DNA from: Agrococcus sp. SGAir0287
Lineage (GTDB): Bacteria > Actinomycetota > Actinomycetes > Actinomycetales > Microbacteriaceae
Assembly (NCBI RefSeq): GCF_005484985.1
Contig: NZ_CP027942.1
Span: 1,116,001-1,180,000 of the forward strand
Direction of reading: 5' to 3'
DNA: 64,000 nucleotides
Shown here: positions 32,750-42,083 of the stretch, in pieces
Position numbering within the stretch: position 1 is the first letter of the stretch
Layout of the letters: every line of letters starts with the position of its first letter
Made by a program: the position numbers and the translations under genes
The notes under the pieces: generated by a model
Told to the model about the DNA's origin: nothing
The model's database searches: none
The model's input: the letters and a program-made list of their open reading frames with translations, nothing else

Positions 32750-34057
32750 CTACGCGGCCTCGCGATTCGTCGCCTGCACGGCCTCGAGGCCGGCGGCGAG
32801 GTCGGCGATGAGGTCGTCGACGTGCTCGATCCCGACGGAGAGGCGCACGAGGCCGGGCGTCACGCCCGTCGTGAGCTGCTGCTCGGGCGTGAGCTGCGAG
32901 TGGGTCGTGGAGGCGGGGTGGATGACGAGGCTGCGCACGTCGCCGATGTTCGCGAGGTGGCTGAAGAGCTGCAGCGACTCGACGAACGCGCGCCCGGCCG
33001 CCACGCCGCCGACGAGCTCGAAGGACAGCACGGCGCCGACGCCCTTCGGCGCGTACCGGTCCGCCGCGCCCTTGTACGGGCTCGAGTCGAGGCTCGCGTA
33101 GTTGACGCTCGCGACCGCCGGGTGGCGCTCGAGGAAGGCGGCGATCGCGCTGGCGTTCTCGACGTGGCGCTCGATGCGCAGGCTCAGCGTCTCGAGGCCC
33201 TGCAGGATCTGCCATGCCGAGTCGGGGGAGATCGACGCGCCGATGTCGCGCAGCAGCTGCACGCGCGCCTTGATCGCGTAGGCGATCTCGTCGCCGACGG
33301 CCTGCGCGAAGACGGCGCCGTGGTAGCTCGGGTCCGGCTCGGTGAGTCCCGGGAATCGGTCGGACTCGGACCAGCGGAAGCGGCCGCCGTCGACGATGAC
33401 GCCGCCGATGACGGCGCCGTGCCCGCCGATGAACTTCGTCGCCGAGTGCACGACGATGTCCGCCCCGTGGTCGAGCGGACGGATGAGGTAGGGCGTCGCG
33501 ATCGTGTTGTCGACGATGAGCGGCACGCCCGCCTCGTGCGCCACCGACGCGACGCCCGCGATGTCGAGGATGTTGATGCGCGGATTGCCGATCGTCTCGG
33601 CGAAGAAGAGCTTCGTGTTCGGCCGCACCGCGCGGTGCCACTCGTCGAGGTCGTCCTGGTCCTCGACGAAGGTCACCTCGATGCCGAGCTTGGCGAGCGT
33701 GTACTTGAAGAGGTTGTACGTGCCGCCGTAGATCGACGTCGACGACACGATGTGGTCGCCCGCCTGCGCGATGTTCAGCACCGCGAACGTCTCGGCAGCC
33801 TGCCCCGACGACACCAGCAGCGCTGCCGTGCCGCCCTCGAGCGCTGCGACGCGTTGCTCGACGACGTCCTGCGTCGGGTTCATGATGCGCGAGTAGATGT
33901 TGCCGAACTCGGCGAGCCCGAAGAGGTTCGCGGCGTGCTCGGTGGAGTTGAAGACGTACGACGTCGTGCGGTAGATCGGCGTGACGCGTGCGTTCGTCGT
34001 GGGGTCGGGCTGGGCGCCCGCGTGGACCTGCTTGGTCTCGAAAGCCCACTCGCTCAT
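32750..34057 (-). CDS. metY: O-acetylhomoserine sulfhydrylase
   Basis: This 435-residue PLP enzyme of the Cys/Met metabolism family makes homocysteine from O-acetylhomoserine and sulfide. The PLP lysine is Lys208 in HSATKFIGGHG, and DNTIATPY and SSGQAAETFAV are cofactor-site motifs. The C-terminal GDVRSLVIHPASTTH is characteristic. A full GAGGAGG precedes the ATG by 5 nt, and TAGCCT lies about 35 nt upstream. The leader is too short for a SAM riboswitch. Together with MetX it gives the direct sulfhydrylation route. Confidence 0.95.
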   Translation of the reverse strand: MSEWAFETKQVHAGAQPDPTTNARVTPIYRTTSYVFNSTEHAANLFGLAEFGNIYSRIMNPTQDVVEQRVAALEGGTAALLVSSGQAAETFAVLNIAQAGDHIVSSTSIYGGTYNLFKYTLAKLGIEVTFVEDQDDLDEWHRAVRPNTKLFFAETIGNPRINILDIAGVASVAHEAGVPLIVDNTIATPYLIRPLDHGADIVVHSATKFIGGHGAVIGGVIVDGGRFRWSESDRFPGLTEPDPSYHGAVFAQAVGDEIAYAIKARVQLLRDIGASISPDSAWQILQGLETLSLRIERHVENASAIAAFLERHPAVASVNYASLDSSPYKGAADRYAPKGVGAVLSFELVGGVAAGRAFVESLQLFSHLANIGDVRSLVIHPASTTHSQLTPEQQLTTGVTPGLVRLSVGIEHVDDLIADLAAGLEAVQATNREAA

Positions 34058-34114
34058 GGCTGCCTCCTCGGTGCCGGATGATGGCTCGAGGCTACGGAGG
34101 CGCCTCCGCGCGGC

Positions 34115-35272
34115 TCAACGCCCGCCGTCACCGTCCGTCACAGTCGCCCCGGAGCGGGCGCGAGCGGTCGGCGGCGGCTGCGTCGGCGTCGCACCCGTGC
34201 GCGGCGCGCCGTCGTCCTTGTCCCGCCTGCGCAGCAGCCAGCGCACGTTCGGCTCGACGATCCAGCGCGTCGCGGCCCGCACCGGCCGCGTCGACAGCGC
34301 GACGGTGATGAGGACGCCGGCGACGATCGCGAGCGGCAGCGACCACCACTGGTCGGCGTGGTCGCGCAGCCAGCCCGACTCGCGCGGCCAGTAGAGCACG
34401 AAGGTGTGCAGCAGGTAGATGGTCATCGTCGCGGCGCCCCAGGCCGTGAAGACCGTGGTGCGGCGGGGCACGAGCGCGAGCGCCGCGGCGATGAGCGCGG
34501 TGGTGACGACCATGATCGCCAGCCGCACGGTGCCGTAGTACCAGGCGACGCCGCCGTCGCCGAGCTCGGGCACCTCGGCGTAGGCGCGGTCGAGGAAGAG
34601 CCAGTGCCGGATCGACAGCTCGCGCCAGAGGTCGGGGAGCAAGGCTGCGACGGCGGCGACGATCACGAAGGCGGCGACGGCGGCGATGCGCGGCACGAGC
34701 ACCGACCTGCGCTCGAACCACAGCCGCATGACGTCGCGGCGACGCAGCTCCCAGCCCAGCACGAAGAACGGCAGCATCTGGATGGCCCGCATCATCGAGA
34801 ACGTCTGGTCGACGTCGTCGAAGTAGCCGATGACGATCGCGAGCAGCACCGTCCACAGCAGCGGCCACCGCAGGCGGGCGAGCACCGGCAGCACGACGCG
34901 GAAGCCCGCGAGCGCGAGCAGGAACCACAGCGTCCACGACGGCGTCACCGGGTTGAACGAGGGCGTGCCCGTGACGAGCGACTCGATGACGGACCAGATC
35001 GTCTCGAAGATCACGTACGGCACGATGAGGTCGCCGATGACGCGCCCGTACTGCTTCGCGCCGGGCTTGTCGGTCGTGAAGTAGCCCGAGATCACGCCGA
35101 AGAACGGCATGTGGAACGCGTAGATCACGAGGTAGGGCACGAGCGCGACGTCGCTCTCGAGCGCGAGCGGCTGGATCGTGTGGCCGACGACGACGAGCAC
35201 CATCGCGAGCCACTTCGCGTTGTCCCAGTAGGGCACGCGGCGCTTGGGTCGCGCCTGCACGGGGTCGGTCAC
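34115..35272 (-). CDS. Acyltransferase family 3-like membrane protein
   Basis: This 385-residue protein has about 10 membrane helices. It begins RVPYWDNAKWLAMVLVVVGHTI with the family's catalytic His, then FHMPFFGVISGYF, as in fucose 4-O-acetylase-like proteins. The C-terminal 45 residues are a charged Pro-rich tail. It probably O-acetylates a cell-envelope sugar, substrate unknown. GTG 35272 is preferred because CAGGAT ends 6 nt before it; the neighbouring ATG gives only a three-codon frame. Confidence 0.84.
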   Translation of the reverse strand: MTDPVQARPKRRVPYWDNAKWLAMVLVVVGHTIQPLALESDVALVPYLVIYAFHMPFFGVISGYFTTDKPGAKQYGRVIGDLIVPYVIFETIWSVIESLVTGTPSFNPVTPSWTLWFLLALAGFRVVLPVLARLRWPLLWTVLLAIVIGYFDDVDQTFSMMRAIQMLPFFVLGWELRRRDVMRLWFERRSVLVPRIAAVAAFVIVAAVAALLPDLWRELSIRHWLFLDRAYAEVPELGDGGVAWYYGTVRLAIMVVTTALIAAALALVPRRTTVFTAWGAATMTIYLLHTFVLYWPRESGWLRDHADQWWSLPLAIVAGVLITVALSTRPVRAATRWIVEPNVRWLLRRRDKDDGAPRTGATPTQPPPTARARSGATVTDGDGGR

Positions 35273-35337
35273 GGCACCATCCTGGCAGCGGATCCCGGCG
35301 CCCTCGATGGCTTGCCACGACGTGGTTCGATGGGTGC

Positions 35338-36126
35338 ATGGAGCAGCGGATCGTCGTCACGGGAGCATCGAGCGGCATCGGACGGGCGGTGGCCGCGCAG
35401 GCGGCGGGCCGCGGCTGGCGGGTGCTCGCCGTCGCACGCCGCGCCGAGCGGCTCGCATCGCTCGCCGAGGAGACCGGCTGCGAGACGCTCGTCGCCGACC
35501 TCACCGACGACGACGACGTCGCGCGCCTGGTCGAGGCCGCCACGACCTTCGGCGCCACGGCGCTCGTGCACGTCGCGGGCGGCGCGCTCGGCTCCGCACC
35601 CATCCCCGCGACCACCCTCGACGACTGGCAGGGCATGTTCGACATGAACGTGCTCTCGACGAAGCGCGTGCTCACGGGCCTCCTGCCGCAGCTGCGTCGC
35701 ACGACGCTCGACGGCTCCTACGCGACGATCCAGGTCGTCACCTCGATCGCCGCGACCATGCCGTACGTCGGCGGATCCGGCTACAACGCGGCGAAGGCGG
35801 CCGAGAAGGCGCTCGTCGACGTGCTGCGCCTCGAGGTGCACGGCGAGCCCATCCGCGTCATGGAGGTGCGCCCCGGCATGGTGCGGACGGAGGAGTTCTC
35901 GCTCGTGCGCTTCCAGGGCGACCAGGCGAAGGCCGACGCGGTCTACCAGGGCGTGCAGGATCCCCTGACGGCCGACGACGTCGCGCAGGTCATGACGGAC
36001 GCGCTGGCGCTGCCCGGCCACGTGTCGATCGACGAGGTCGTCATCAAGCCCGTCGCGCAGACGCACGCCTGGATGGTGCACCGCGGCCCGCTGCAGGCCA
36101 AGGTCGACGAGGTGGATGCCGACTGA
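35338..36126 (+). CDS. Short-chain dehydrogenase/reductase
   Basis: This 262-residue SDR has TGASSGIG at residues 8-15, the catalytic Ser in VVTSIAATMP and YNAAKAAEK as the Tyr/Lys element, and MEVRPGMVRTE. It resembles the YdfG-like serine/3-hydroxy acid dehydrogenase group, but no substrate can be assigned. TTCGAT lies 6 nt before the ATG, and the gene diverges from the acyltransferase. Confidence 0.88.
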   Translation: MEQRIVVTGASSGIGRAVAAQAAGRGWRVLAVARRAERLASLAEETGCETLVADLTDDDDVARLVEAATTFGATALVHVAGGALGSAPIPATTLDDWQGMFDMNVLSTKRVLTGLLPQLRRTTLDGSYATIQVVTSIAATMPYVGGSGYNAAKAAEKALVDVLRLEVHGEPIRVMEVRPGMVRTEEFSLVRFQGDQAKADAVYQGVQDPLTADDVAQVMTDALALPGHVSIDEVVIKPVAQTHAWMVHRGPLQAKVDEVDAD

Positions 36127-36153
36127 CGTCGCAGTCCCGACCACGATGGAGGG

Positions 36154-37065
36154 GTGACCTCCACCGCGTCGAAGCCGCTCGTCCTCGTCGCAGCGGGGGT
36201 GACGGTGCTGCTGTGGGCGTTCGCGTTCGTCGCGATCCGTGCCGTGGGCGACGAGCTCTCGCCCGGCCCGCTCGCCCTCGTGCGCCTCGCATCGGCGCTG
36301 CCGGTCCTCCTCGTCATCGCCGCGATCGCGAGGCCGGCGCTCCCGCGGGGCCGCGGACTGGTGCTCGTGCTCGCCTACGGCGTCTTCTGGTTCGCCGCGT
36401 ACACCGTGGTGCTGAACTGGGCAGAGCACCACCTCGACGCGGGCACCGCCGCCATGCTCGTGAACGTCGCGCCGCTGCTCGTCGCCGTCGTCGCCGGCGT
36501 GCTGTTCGGCGAGGGCTTCCCGCGCCCGCTCGTCGTCGGGCTCGTCGTCGCGTTCGCCGGCGTCGTGCTCATCGCCCTCGGCTCGCGCGGCGCGCCGTCG
36601 ATCGACGGCCTCGGCATCGCGCTCGGCCTCCTCGCGGCCGTCCTCTACGCGGCAGGGGTGCTGACGCAGAAGGTCGCGCTGCGCACGGTCGAGCCCGTCG
36701 CTGCGACGTGGGTGGGCTGCGCCGCGGGCCTCGTCGCCACGCTGCCCTTCGCCCCGCAGGCCCTCGTCGAGGTGCCCGCCGCCTCCACGGGCGCGCTCGT
36801 CGCGGCGCTCGCGCTCGGCGTCGGCTCGACGGCGATCGCGTTCTCGACCTGGGCGTACGTCCTGCAGCACTCCGGTGCCGGGCCCGCTGCGGCGACGACG
36901 CTCGTCGTCCCCGCCCTCGCGACCCTCATCGCGTGGCTCGTGCTCGGCGAGGCGCCGACGGCGCTCGCGCTGGTCGGCGGCGCGCTCGCGCTCGGCGGCG
37001 TGACGATCTCGCGGCTGCGACCGCGCAGGAGGCGCGACGCCGTCGCCGAGGCGCCCGCCGCCTGA
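36154..37065 (+). CDS. EamA/DMT-family transporter
   Basis: This 303-residue protein has ten predicted helices in two EamA repeats: LLWAFAFVAIRAVGDELSP at the start, TAAMLVNVAPLLVAVVAGVL closing repeat 1, and GPAAATTLVVPALATLIAWLVLGE in repeat 2. The family exports metabolites such as amino acids; the substrate is unknown. The GTG follows CACGAT by 6 nt with GGAGGG between, so it may be translated either way. Confidence 0.9.
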   Translation: MTSTASKPLVLVAAGVTVLLWAFAFVAIRAVGDELSPGPLALVRLASALPVLLVIAAIARPALPRGRGLVLVLAYGVFWFAAYTVVLNWAEHHLDAGTAAMLVNVAPLLVAVVAGVLFGEGFPRPLVVGLVVAFAGVVLIALGSRGAPSIDGLGIALGLLAAVLYAAGVLTQKVALRTVEPVAATWVGCAAGLVATLPFAPQALVEVPAASTGALVAALALGVGSTAIAFSTWAYVLQHSGAGPAAATTLVVPALATLIAWLVLGEAPTALALVGGALALGGVTISRLRPRRRRDAVAEAPAA

Positions 37066-37085
37066 CGTCCGCGCGCCGCGCGTGC

Positions 37086-38570
37086 TCAGCGCGCCGGCGA
37101 CGGTGCGGGCGGCTCCTGGGCCGCATCCGGCACCGGGTCGGGGTCCGCGAACGCGAGCCGTGGCACGGCGACGAGCGCCACCGCGGCCACGAGCGCCGTG
37201 GCGCCGCAGACGACCCACACCGTGACGTACCCGCCGATCGAGGCCGCGGTGCCGACGGCGCCCGTCGCGAGCACGATCGCGAAGATCGACGAGGCGAAGG
37301 AGCCGCCGATCGTCTTCGTCGTGTTCGTGAGCGCCGTCGCGACGCCCGTCTGCCCTCGCGGTGCGGCTGCCGCGGCCGCGGCGGGCATCGCGCCGACGAG
37401 CGCACCGCATCCGATGCCCGCGACCACGAGGCACGCGAGCATCTGCAGCAGCGTGTCGTGCGCGACGACGAGCGCGAGGTAGCCGACGCCGACGAGGCTG
37501 GCCGCGACGATGAGCAGCAGCCTCGGGCGGATCCGGCGCGAGAGGACGGCGAGCAGGATCGCGCCGACGATGAGCGAGAGCAGGTAGACGCCGATGACGA
37601 TCGAGCGACCGCTCGCGTCGAGCCCGAGGCCGTAGCCCACCTCGTCGGGATCCGTGCCCGCATAGGTCGCGAGCGGCGTCTGCGCGCCGAGCAGGCTCAC
37701 GCCCACGAGGCCGGCGGTGAGCTGGACGGGCCACATCTCCGGGCGGCGCAGCACGCGCAGGTCGATGGCGGGGTCCGGCCGGCGCAGCACCCACCTGCCG
37801 AAGGGCAGCATGAGCAGCACGCCCGCGCCGACGAGGATCCACGGCACCGGCGCGCCTGCGCCCATGAGCCGCAGGAACGTCAGGCCCGACGTCACGGTGA
37901 GCAGGGACAGCGCCAGCAGCGAGAAGCCGACGGCGTCGAGCGAACGGTCCGGGAGGGGCTCGGACTCGGGCACGCCCAGCCAGATCGCCGGCAGCAGGAG
38001 CGTGACGAAGACCGCGGGCACGAGGAGCGTCGGCACCATCGCCTCGCCGAAGGCGGCATGGGCGCGCGCCGCGCCGAGGGCGCCGAGGATCGCCCCCGTC
38101 TCCAGCCCGACGACGAGCAGGCCCGCCGCACGTCGCGTCTCGGAGGCCGCACGGCCCGTGCGCCGGCCGCGGTCGAAGATGAGGGCGATCTCGAGCGGCA
38201 GCCAGACGGCGTAGATGCCCTGCAGCGAGAAGGCGACGAGGTAGCTCCAGAAGTCGCCGGCGAAGGCCATCCACCAGCTCGCACCCGCGACGACGACCGT
38301 CGAGGCGAGCAGCACGCGCTTGTGCCCGTGCATGTCGCCGAGCTTCGCGAGCACCGGCACCGAGAGCGCCGAGAGCAGCAGCTGCCCGGCCTCGAACCAG
38401 TTGAGGTCGGCGTCGACGATCGACAGGTGCCTGGCGATCTCGGTCGAGATCGTGACGTAGTAGCCCTGGAGCATGCCGCTCACGAGCTCGACGCACACGA
38501 GCCATCCCACGAGCGCGACCGGGATGGCCGTGCGCAGGCTCGTCGTGCGCGGTCGGGTGCCCCTCGTCAT
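37086..38570 (-). CDS. MFS transporter, 14-helix drug-exporter-like
   Basis: This 494-residue protein has about 14 helices, the size of DHA2-type exporters. The family A-like loop LGDMHGHKRVLLAS is at residues about 66-79, with ETGAILGALGAA in helix 5. The C-terminus is a Pro/Asp-rich tail. The substrate is unknown. The ATG at 38570 follows CAGGAT by 6 nt. It converges on the EamA gene with only 20 nt between, and I see no terminator there. Confidence 0.86.
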   Translation of the reverse strand: MTRGTRPRTTSLRTAIPVALVGWLVCVELVSGMLQGYYVTISTEIARHLSIVDADLNWFEAGQLLLSALSVPVLAKLGDMHGHKRVLLASTVVVAGASWWMAFAGDFWSYLVAFSLQGIYAVWLPLEIALIFDRGRRTGRAASETRRAAGLLVVGLETGAILGALGAARAHAAFGEAMVPTLLVPAVFVTLLLPAIWLGVPESEPLPDRSLDAVGFSLLALSLLTVTSGLTFLRLMGAGAPVPWILVGAGVLLMLPFGRWVLRRPDPAIDLRVLRRPEMWPVQLTAGLVGVSLLGAQTPLATYAGTDPDEVGYGLGLDASGRSIVIGVYLLSLIVGAILLAVLSRRIRPRLLLIVAASLVGVGYLALVVAHDTLLQMLACLVVAGIGCGALVGAMPAAAAAAAPRGQTGVATALTNTTKTIGGSFASSIFAIVLATGAVGTAASIGGYVTVWVVCGATALVAAVALVAVPRLAFADPDPVPDAAQEPPAPSPAR

Positions 38571-38637
38571 GCGCGCATCCTGGCACGCGGAGCGGGGGTG
38601 CACGTGGAAGGGCGCGCGGCCTCGTAGGCTGGAGGGC

Positions 38638-39189
38638 GTGTCCGCACATGCAACGCCGTTCCAGATCGGGATCCGGGATCTCGTCGGCAAGCCGGGCCAG
38701 ATGCGCGAGCACGACCTCGAGGCCGCGTTCGCCGATCGCGTCGGGGAGGGGCTGGCCGCCGTGCCCGCCGCCGAGCCCGTCGGGATCGACGTGCGTCTCG
38801 AGAGCGTGCACGAGGGCATCCTCGCCACCGGCTCCGCGAGCGTCACGGCCGACGCCGAGTGCTCTCGCTGCCTCCTGCGATTCCGCCTGCCCGTCGAAGT
38901 CGACTTCATCGAGCTGTTCGCGTATGATCGCTCGGAGGATTCCGAGTTCCAGGTGGTCGATGACGCCATCGACCTGGAGCAGGTCGTCCGGGATGCGGTG
39001 GTGCTGGCACTGCCGTTCAACCCCGTCGACCGGCCTGACTGCGCAGGTCTCGACCCCATCACGGGGGAGCGGCTCGCGCCTGGGACGGAATGGAGCCCGC
39101 CCGAGCAGCTCGACCCGAGATGGGCTGCCCTGGCCGGACTCCTCGATGACGACGAGGCCGCGCAGACGCGCGCGCCCGAGAAGGAGTAG
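38638..39189 (+). CDS. yceD: DUF177/YceD family protein
   Basis: This 183-residue protein has the DUF177 pattern: an N-terminal basic segment, [14 protein letters not shown], then [27 protein letters not shown] near the C-terminus, where three or four cysteines could bind metal. Family members occur upstream of rpmF and are linked to ribosome assembly and 23S rRNA accumulation. The GTG at 38638 follows TAGGCT (38625-38630) by 7 nt. It heads the yceD-rpmF-rnc-mutM operon. Confidence 0.93.
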   Translation: MSAHATPFQIGIRDLVGKPGQMREHDLEAAFADRVGEGLAAVPAAEPVGIDVRLESVHEGILATGSASVTADAECSRCLLRFRLPVEVDFIELFAYDRSEDSEFQVVDDAIDLEQVVRDAVVLALPFNPVDRPDCAGLDPITGERLAPGTEWSPPEQLDPRWAALAGLLDDDEAAQTRAPEKE

Positions 39190-39191
39190 CC

Positions 39192-39395
39192 ATGGCAGTG
39201 CCCAAGCGGAAGAAGTCGCGTGCGAACACGCACTCGCGCCGTTCGCAGTGGAAGGCGTCGGTCCCCACGCTCGTGAAGACCGTCGAGAACGGCCGCACCG
39301 TCTACAGCCTCCCGCACCGCGCTCGCGTGGTCGAGGACTCGGCCGGCACGCCGCTCTTCATGGAGTACAAGGGCCGCAAGGTCGCCGACGTCTGA
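39192..39395 (+). CDS. rpmF: 50S ribosomal protein L32
   Basis: This 67-residue protein starts [21 protein letters not shown], the L32 signature. It has no CxxC pairs, so it is the zinc-free type. The ATG is 2 nt after yceD with an AAGGAG overlapping the previous stop region. Its stop overlaps the rnc start (TGATG). Confidence 0.97.
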   Translation: MAVPKRKKSRANTHSRRSQWKASVPTLVKTVENGRTVYSLPHRARVVEDSAGTPLFMEYKGRKVADV

Positions 39396-40117
39396 TGACG
39401 TCCGATCGGGTGGACGCCCACGCCGATCTGCACGCCGAGCTCGGGGTCGACATCGACCCCGAGCTTCTGGCGTTGGCGCTGACGCATCGGTCGTACGCGT
39501 TCGAGCACGGCGGCATCCCGACGAACGAGCGCCTCGAGTTCCTGGGCGACACGATCCTCGGCCAGGCCATCACGATCGAGCTCTTCGATCGGCATCCCGA
39601 CCTGTCGGAGGGTGAGCTCGCGAAGCGGCGCGCCGGCGTCGTCTCGACCGTCGCGCTCGCCGAGGTCGCGCGCCGCATCGGTCTGGGACGACATCTGCTC
39701 CTCGGCCGTGGCGAGGAGACGACGGGCGGTCGCGACAAGTCGTCGATCCTCGCCGACGCCCTCGAGGCGATCTTCGGTGCCGCCTACCTGTCCCTCGGAC
39801 ACGAGGCCTCCGCCGCGCTCGTGCTGCGCCTCGTGGGCCCGCTGCTCGACGATCCGGAGCGATCCGGCGCCGCCCTCGACCCGAAGACGCACCTGCAGGA
39901 GCTGAGCGCGCGGCTCGATCGCGGCAGCCCCGAGTACGCGATCACGGCGACGGGCCCCGATCACGCGCGCACCTTCACCGCCACGGTCCGCATCGACGGC
40001 GAGGCCGTCGCGACCGGCGAGGGCACGAGCAAGAAGGCCGCCGAGATGTCGGCAGCGCTCACGGCGTGGACGATGCTGCACGACGGCGACGCCGACGCGG
40101 CCGTCGAGCGAGGCTGA
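39395..40117 (+). CDS. rnc: Ribonuclease III
   Basis: This 240-residue double-strand-specific endoribonuclease processes rRNA precursors. The signature NERLEFLGDTILG (about residues 43-55) carries the catalytic Glu and Asp; the second metal site is DALEAIFGAAYLS. A dsRNA-binding domain follows from DPKTHLQEL to the KKAAEMSAALTAW end. The ATG overlaps the rpmF stop by one base. Confidence 0.97.
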   Translation: MTSDRVDAHADLHAELGVDIDPELLALALTHRSYAFEHGGIPTNERLEFLGDTILGQAITIELFDRHPDLSEGELAKRRAGVVSTVALAEVARRIGLGRHLLLGRGEETTGGRDKSSILADALEAIFGAAYLSLGHEASAALVLRLVGPLLDDPERSGAALDPKTHLQELSARLDRGSPEYAITATGPDHARTFTATVRIDGEAVATGEGTSKKAAEMSAALTAWTMLHDGDADAAVERG

Positions 40118-40120
40118 CGC

Positions 40121-40981
40121 GTGCCGGAGCTGCCCGAGGTCGAGGTCGTGCGCCTCGGCCTCGCCCCCGCGGTCGCCGGTGCGACGATCGTCGGCGTCGA
40201 GGTGCTCGACGACCGCTCGGTCGCTCGCCACGACGCCGGGGCGCGCGACTTCGAGGCGACGCTGCTGGGGCGCACGATGGCGATGCCGCAGCGACGCGGC
40301 AAGTTCCTCTGGGTGCCGCTCGACGACGAGCGCGCCCTCTCGATCCACCTGGGCATGTCCGGGCAGGTCCTGCTGCGCGAGCCGGGTGCCGCGCTCGAGC
40401 GGCACGCGCGCGTGCGCCTGCAGCTCGAGCATCCGCTGCACGGCGCCGTCGCGGTGCACTTCGCCGACCAGCGCATCTTCGGCTCGATGTCGGTGCGGCC
40501 GCTCGTCGACGGCGTGCCCGACCACGCGACGCACATCGCGCGCGACCCGCTCGATCCCGACTTCGACGCGGATGCGGTCGTCGCGCGCCTGCGCCGACGC
40601 AGGCAGGGCGTGAAGGCGGCGATCCTCGATCAGCAGCTCGTCTCGGGCATCGGCAACATCTACGCCGACGAGGCGCTGTGGCGCGCCCGGCTGCACTACC
40701 TCACGCCGGCCGAGCGCCTCTCTCGCGCGCGCGGCCGCGACCTGCTCGCCGAGGTGCAGGGCGTGCTCGAGCGCGCGCTCACCGAGGGCGGCACGTCGTT
40801 CGACGCGCAGTACGTCAACGTCAACGGAGAGTCGGGCTACTTCTCCCGCAGCCTGCAGGCCTACGGGCAGGCGGGCAGGCCCTGCGCCCGCTGCGGCACG
40901 CCGATCGTGCGCGAGTCGTGGTCGAACCGGTCGTCGTACCGGTGCCCGCGCTGCCAGCGGCGACCGCGCGGGCTCGCCTGA
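40121..40981 (+). CDS. mutM: Formamidopyrimidine-DNA glycosylase
   Basis: This 286-residue bifunctional glycosylase/AP lyase removes oxidised purines. After Met, PELPEVE supplies the catalytic Pro and Glu (initiator removal is required). The H2TH segment is DQQLVSGIGNIYADEALW. The C-terminal zinc finger is CARCGTPI with YRCPRCQR. The GTG is 3 nt after the rnc stop. The PELPEVE motif fixes the start. Confidence 0.96.
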   Translation: MPELPEVEVVRLGLAPAVAGATIVGVEVLDDRSVARHDAGARDFEATLLGRTMAMPQRRGKFLWVPLDDERALSIHLGMSGQVLLREPGAALERHARVRLQLEHPLHGAVAVHFADQRIFGSMSVRPLVDGVPDHATHIARDPLDPDFDADAVVARLRRRRQGVKAAILDQQLVSGIGNIYADEALWRARLHYLTPAERLSRARGRDLLAEVQGVLERALTEGGTSFDAQYVNVNGESGYFSRSLQAYGQAGRPCARCGTPIVRESWSNRSSYRCPRCQRRPRGLA

Positions 40982-41002
40982 CCCGACGTCCCGCGCGTCG
41001 CG

Positions 41003-42028
41003 TCAGAGGCGGAAGAGCAGCCCGACGAGCCGGATGCGGTGCGAGAGCCATGCGAGCCCTGCCGCGGCGAGCAGCGAGGTCGCGACGGCGAGCACCTGCA
41101 CGTCGAGCGGCACGAAGTCCGGCACGAGCCACAGCGGCCACACGAGCGCCATGAGCACGAACCAGTGGGTCACGTAGAAGACGATCGAGTCGCGACCGAT
41201 CGCGCGCAGCGCTCGCGCCGGCCAGGAGGTCCACGGCAGGCGGATCGCGACGGCGACGAGCGCGAGCACGCCCGCGAGGACCAGGGGCGCGTACTCGGCC
41301 ATCGTGTACGAGACGCGGATGTCGGGCGCGACGGAGAGCGCGACGAGCGCCGCCGCGGCAGCGAGCAGCGCGACGAGCACCCACGTGCGGCGCAGCCATC
41401 CCTCGACGACGTCCCACCGTGCGCGCAGCGTCGCGCCGGCGAGGAAGTAGCCGAGCATCATCAGCAGGCGCTCGGGCTGCAGCTGCATCGCCCACGTCGG
41501 CAGGTCGACGAGCGCGACGATCCCGGCTGCGGCGAACGCGCCGAGCGCCGAGATCCACGTCGGCACGCGACGCAGCGCCAGCGCGAGCAGGTATGCGACG
41601 AGGAGCGCGTGCAGGAACCACAGGTGGCTGCCCGGCGCGACGAGCGCGTCGAGCAGCGACGACCACGGCATGAAGTCGTACGCGAGCACGAGCAGCACCG
41701 ACCACACCGCGAACGGCCACAGGATAGTCCTCGCCTTGCCGACGAGGTAGCGCCGGGTGCCCTTCGCGAGCGAGGCGTGCAGCAGCATCCCCGACAGCAG
41801 CATGAGCATCGGGATGCGGAACGGGTAGACCGCGACGTCGAGCCACTCGAGCACCGGCGAGGGGTTGATGCCGTGCATGCGCATGATCGCGGATGCGTGG
41901 AGCTCGACGATGAGCACGATCGCGAGGCCGCGCAGCCCGTCCATCCAGAGGTGCCGCGACCGCGACGTCGTGCGGGCACGGGCGGCCTGGGCCGCGGTGG
42001 CGGGTCCGTGCTCGGCGTGCTGGATCAT
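41003..42028 (-). CDS. Acyltransferase family 3-like membrane protein
   Basis: This 341-residue protein has about 10 helices. LWMDGLRGLAIVLIVELHAS holds the family's His, then FRIPMLMLLSGMLLH. It is distinct from the 34.1 kb acyltransferase. The envelope substrate is unknown. The ATG at 42028 is the first Met; an in-frame GTG nine codons upstream overlaps a TAGCGT box and is therefore unlikely. It converges on mutM with 21 nt between. Confidence 0.82.
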   Translation of the reverse strand: MIQHAEHGPATAAQAARARTTSRSRHLWMDGLRGLAIVLIVELHASAIMRMHGINPSPVLEWLDVAVYPFRIPMLMLLSGMLLHASLAKGTRRYLVGKARTILWPFAVWSVLLVLAYDFMPWSSLLDALVAPGSHLWFLHALLVAYLLALALRRVPTWISALGAFAAAGIVALVDLPTWAMQLQPERLLMMLGYFLAGATLRARWDVVEGWLRRTWVLVALLAAAAALVALSVAPDIRVSYTMAEYAPLVLAGVLALVAVAIRLPWTSWPARALRAIGRDSIVFYVTHWFVLMALVWPLWLVPDFVPLDVQVLAVATSLLAAAGLAWLSHRIRLVGLLFRL

Positions 42029-42083
42029 GGGAGGCGCGTGGGGTGCTCCCTCCACGCTATCGCGCCTCTCGCCGGCCGGGCGC

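Noticed and set aside
34058..34114. SAM riboswitch or T-box upstream of metY
   Set aside because: Only 57 nt separate metY from the upstream gene and no conserved riboswitch core is visible.
35269..38811. A very long open frame on the minus strand across SDR, EamA and MFS genes
   Set aside because: It is antisense or out of frame to three clear genes, is extremely Arg/Ala-rich and has no family features; high GC creates such frames.
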